64,000 nt of DNA from Chlorops oryzae (taxonomy: Eukaryota > Arthropoda > Insecta > Diptera > Chloropidae), in NCBI GenBank assembly GCA_020466095.1, contig CM035807.1, forward strand, positions 109,824,906 to 109,888,905. Reading direction: 5' to 3'. The translations under genes and the position numbers were made by a program. This document shows, piece by piece, positions 60,586 through 64,000 of this stretch (positions are counted from its first letter, which is position 1; every line of letters starts with the position of its first letter). The notes under the pieces are model-generated. The model had not been told where the DNA came from. It saw nothing but the letters and a program-made list of their open reading frames with translations, and searched no databases.

Positions 60586-62117
60586 TAAAATAGGTATAAA
60601 TAATTTGCTATGGGATCTGAACTCATCGACCCAATTAGTTTCATGGGTCAATAATCCTGACTGGTATAACTTGAAAGTCACTGAAACAGAAAACTTTCCT
60701 ACATTGTTCAGTATCGTACTCAGGGGATGGGTCTGGAGGCTTGAACTCCCCCTTCAGAAGTGCGAGAAATTACAAAAAAGATGTAATGCCCAAAACCCCT
60801 CCCGAAATATGGATCTGCGAACGCGCCTTACATTGTTTAGCAACAGAGTGTGAACCAATTAGGAATATCTAAAAATATTAGATCTACAAGATGTAGGTTG
60901 TTCCTTTCTTCGACAATAAAAAGGACTCTAGTGCAAGGAAAATAATGAGTTTTATTACATTTTTAACGACATCATTTTTTGATTGTTGTGAAAGCAACGA
61001 ATATATTTTTTTATTGTTGTTGCTGCTTTTGTTGCTCGTTGCCAAGGGTGTTTTTTGTTTTTTTCGAAAATGGCCATAAAAAGGAAGAACAAAAAAAAGC
61101 AAATCGTTAAGTGAAAGGTAATAAAATCTTATTCTATGAACTTAAGTGACAATTAATGAACGCATTCTATGGAAACATTCGCACGAGCGCTTTTCGTGTG
61201 AGGCTTATCGGAATGTTGCTAAACAAATCGCACCACATTAATTGAAATATTTGTCGGTCGGCTGAATGGATGGCTAGCTAGCTGGCTATCCTCGGTGACA
61301 AACGGCAGAGTCATTATTCTACAATCGCATGCTACGAACGACAAACGAAATGACTGGTTAGCTCGTCATTCGTCTCTATGAATCCGCTCATCTCTTTTCT
61401 TCTCACCCCTCGTCGGTCGAGAAAGCGACACCGATCGTTCTCAATGCGTTGCGCCCGTCATCATCGTCATCGGCTTTTCATCATCGTCATCATCGTGTGT
61501 GTTTGTGTGTGTGTGAACCGGAGAATGATTAGTTATGGCTGTCAACTTTTGACATGTGTTGTCAGCTAAACTGTCAAACATTCTGCTTTTCTATAAATTA
61601 AGTACTGTTTGATAAGCGATTAGCATATGTTTGTTGTTATTTTCAATTTTTCTCTCAATATTTTTTGTTGTGGTTGAATCTTTTTTTTCTTCTTTTTTTT
61701 TTGCATGTCATTGCGGCTCTGCGGGGGGAGGTCTTTTGAGTGGCGCTTTAGGGATACATACATAAGTGTTTGTCATTGCGATTTAACGCGTTGAAATGAG
61801 GTTGTCTCAATGTAATCAAGTAGGCTGATGGCAGCTCAATAAGAGGGAAGTCGTCTAATTGATAATCTCTTAAGCGGACACCTACAGGACCGAAAGATAT
61901 GTCCGCTTAAAAGAGGTGTCTGCTTAAGAGGAATCTATTAAAGGAGCAAGAATACTAGAGCACTCCAAAAAAGTGTTCGTTGAAGAGGGCTGCCCGCTTA
62001 AGAGGAGTGTACGCAAGGAGAAAGTATAATGTACATAGCAACGTTGCAAGATGACTGATTTTAAAAAGCAGGATTCTTAAAATATTTCCCCCAAGAATGT
62101 GTGGCAACGCTGATACT

Positions 62118-62366
62118 TATCGAGCCCTAACCGCCAAATTGACGTAAGTGACAAAAAACAAATTTTACAGGAGAGCGTTTTTCCTGAAGTTGTTTGCATT
62201 GACTGCCATACAAATTATAAAACTTATAGTGCAATATCTCCGTTAATATTGAGCATATCGTCGTAATATTTTACTAGGTGATGAGTTTCAGGCTGAAGAA
62301 CATATTTTCATCAAAAAGTCAATTTTGGAAAAAATGTCACATCAATTTGGCGGTTATGGCTCGATA
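62118..62366. mobile_element. MITE with TATCGAGCCCTAACCGCC ends
   Basis: The left end TATCGAGCCCTAACCGCCAA and the inverted right end TATCGAGCCATAACCGCCAA match over 24 bp with one difference. The outermost TA may be the target duplication. 249 bp, non-coding. Confidence 0.8.
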
Positions 62367-62564
62367 TATTCATATAGAAATAAATTTGATTCCAACATTT
62401 CCGGTCACCGGTTCCGGGACCGTCTTTCAACAGTTACAGGTATGGCGCTAGAGCGGCCCTTAGTTAAACTTTCACTAGCAGGATGATCGGGTATTGGATC
62501 AAAACTGGTGGCACATTGGAACTCTAAGGGTGCAATATACGAAAGGTTGACCAAATTAGGGCGA

Positions 62565-62663
62565 AGGTACAATTGTCCGAGAGTCATGCTTGCAACACTC
62601 TCTGTCTCGCTCTCTCCCATTCTTTCTCGCATGCACGCATTACTCTTGGACTATTGTACCTCG
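62565..62663. repeat. Imperfect inverted repeat
   Basis: AAGGTACAATTGTCCGAGAG and, on the other strand, GAGGTACAATAGTCCAAGAG face each other across about 45 bp that include a CTCTCT tract. This is probably the end of a decayed element. Confidence 0.6.
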
Positions 62664-63596
62664 GCCCTGACCTACATAAGTATGTAAACATATTTAAACA
62701 TGGTAAAGCAGTAATCAGGAGCCCACGGCCTGGTTAGCCTGCCTGCTCTTTGGGAAGGCCTCCTTAAGTAATTCTCTCAGCTGCTGCTGTGGTTAACGAT
62801 GAGAGGACGATGACCTCGAATCATGACCAAGGGCTTCGATAATGTCGATGTTCACATAAAAGATAAAATTGGTACGCTGAGCAGGTAGTAGAACCCACAG
62901 TCGTGTCTACTGGGTAGGCACTCAGTGTAATCAAGTTAGGCATCGATTTAAAAAATAACACTACCCAATTCCTTACATAAGACATTGTGCCGTGAAGATT
63001 AAAAAAGATTTTTCTCCCAAATAAATACTTCATTCCATATTTTTTTTATATCTTTTTTTTTTTATTATGTACTCATACAAGTCAAACTGATTTATTGAGT
63101 CGACTTTACATCATCTCAAGCCCTTGACGTTTCGTTCCGTTCCATTCCGTTCCGACGCAGATCCATTCCGTTCATAAAGCGAGCGAGTTCACACAGTTAA
63201 AAAGGCGCAGATGACCTCGTTGTTAATTTTCAATTGTGAAAAATATATTTTTATGTTTTATTACGCTCCACGATAATAAGAATTAATTGCCCAGAAAGAA
63301 GACTTCCATAGACCGAACGGAGATATCCACTACTTCTTTCAAGTGCTTTCGAGCTGCTCCATTTTCACATTATTACGCAGTGCGCTGCGTTGCGGCGCGG
63401 TGCGGTGCGGTATGCATATCATTGAGGTAACTCTATTTTAATTAGCCAAAGCAACTGACACAAAAAAAAAAAAAAAAAAAAAATAAAGGAATTTTTTTCT
63501 CGGTTTTTGTTAAATTTTTCTCTCGTCTTCGGAAATTTCAACTCGAACAGAACAGCCCGAAAATTTGTTGACCGCAACGCAACAGGTCGTATGTAA

Positions 63597-63869
63597 ATGA
63601 GTGACAGCAAATTGGTGGCTGAGCCCATTTTCGGAAACAATGCTCCGCGAGGGCGTTCAGGAAAGGGTCAGCAGCAGCAGCAGCAAGAACAGACACCAGA
63701 ACAGGCCGAGAGAATTACTCTTAATTCAATTTTAGCAGCAATTCGATGGCTTCGAAGAACAAGAAGAAAAAAAGAACTGTACTGCATTAGGGCATTTAAT
63801 TCACGTATTAATGAATGTGTGTGTGTGTGTGTTTGCTTTCGCTTTGCCTTCCACCTGTCTAACGCTTAA
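63597..63869 (+). CDS. Candidate first coding exon or small ORF near the window edge
   Basis: An ATG in good context (gtaaATGA) opens MSDSKLVAEPIFGNNAPRGR, then a Gln run, then an Arg/Lys-rich helix-like segment (IRWLRRTRRKKE). The later part runs into a GT repeat (Cys/Val run) and is unlikely to be protein, so if real the exon ends earlier at a donor I cannot place. I do not recognise the protein. It may be the start of the next gene on the plus strand or a chance frame. Confidence 0.25.
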   Translation: MSDSKLVAEPIFGNNAPRGRSGKGQQQQQQEQTPEQAERITLNSILAAIRWLRRTRRKKELYCIRAFNSRINECVCVCVCFRFAFHLSNA

Positions 63870-64000
63870 GTGCGTGTATTTTGCTGTTGATTGCTCGATT
63901 GTCCCCGAACGATGCGCAGGTGAAAATTGAACCCAAGAAGCCAACGTCTTCGCTTTCAATGAAACATGTGCTTATATATATACTTATGTAGGTATATAAA

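Larger units (their letters stand above)
60586..63596. other. Stretch without recognised genes
   Basis: Contains a GT run near 61497-61515, a degenerate GTCCGCTTAAGAGG-type repeat (61870-61955), a small element at 62118-62366, an inverted repeat near 62565-62665, and an A tract at 63461-63483. No supported gene. Confidence 0.5.

Noticed and set aside
62405..62632. 75-codon minus-strand open frame
   Set aside because: It overlaps an inverted repeat and a CTCTCT tract, so it is more likely repeat-derived than coding.

Overview
This window is a stretch of nuclear genome from a higher (schizophoran) fly. The evidence is its strong A+T richness, long introns with GT..AG borders, many poly-A/T and CA/GT tracts, dense small DNA transposons, a DINE-1/Helentron-like repeat family, and a vitelline-membrane protein gene of the fly type. 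The species cannot be fixed from sequence alone. There are no operons, bacterial genes, CRISPR arrays or phage here.

The window is dominated by one gene on the minus strand: the voltage-gated calcium channel beta subunit (Drosophila Ca-beta, vertebrate CACNB). From 18.1 kb down to 7.2 kb I can trace nine coding exons with matching splice phases, plus one 36-bp cassette exon: variable N-terminus (17993-18125), conserved A region (15437-15553), SH3 core (15142-15363), HOOK (14951-15062), guanylate-kinase-like domain (11404-11903, 11150-11317, 10969-11086), and an Arg/Glu/Asp-rich C-terminal tail (10177-10437, 7185-7747). Upstream, at 24.6, 41.9 and 46.2 kb, are minus-strand open exons that start with ATG and end at donors whose phases fit the body of the gene. 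They look like alternative first exons. A 36-bp micro-exon lies at 47.3 kb. With the 46-kb start the predicted protein has about 812 residues.

The most unusual observation is at the 3' end. After the annotated TAG the same frame runs four codons to a second TAG, then stays open for 175 codons to a TAA at 6642. The protein encoded there looks real, with an acidic, Ser/Asn-rich C-terminus. It may be double stop-codon readthrough or an unrecognised splice form.

Other content: a complete vitelline membrane protein gene on the plus strand (27015-27320, with TATA box), nested in the Ca-beta intron; a broken I/LOA-type LINE (47.7-51.1 kb) with endonuclease, reverse transcriptase, RNase H and zinc-knuckle remnants; and a rich set of non-autonomous DNA transposons. 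Several of these carry clear hAT-style 8-bp target duplications, including one nest (31.6-33.1 kb) whose insertion order can be read from the duplications. Three copies of a DINE-1/Helentron-like element, two tRNA-like SINE heads, pogo-like MITEs, hairpin MITEs and a 173-bp tandem duplication complete the picture. 1-6.6 kb is A+T-rich 3' UTR or downstream DNA. 51-64 kb is mostly repeat-bearing intron or intergenic DNA.
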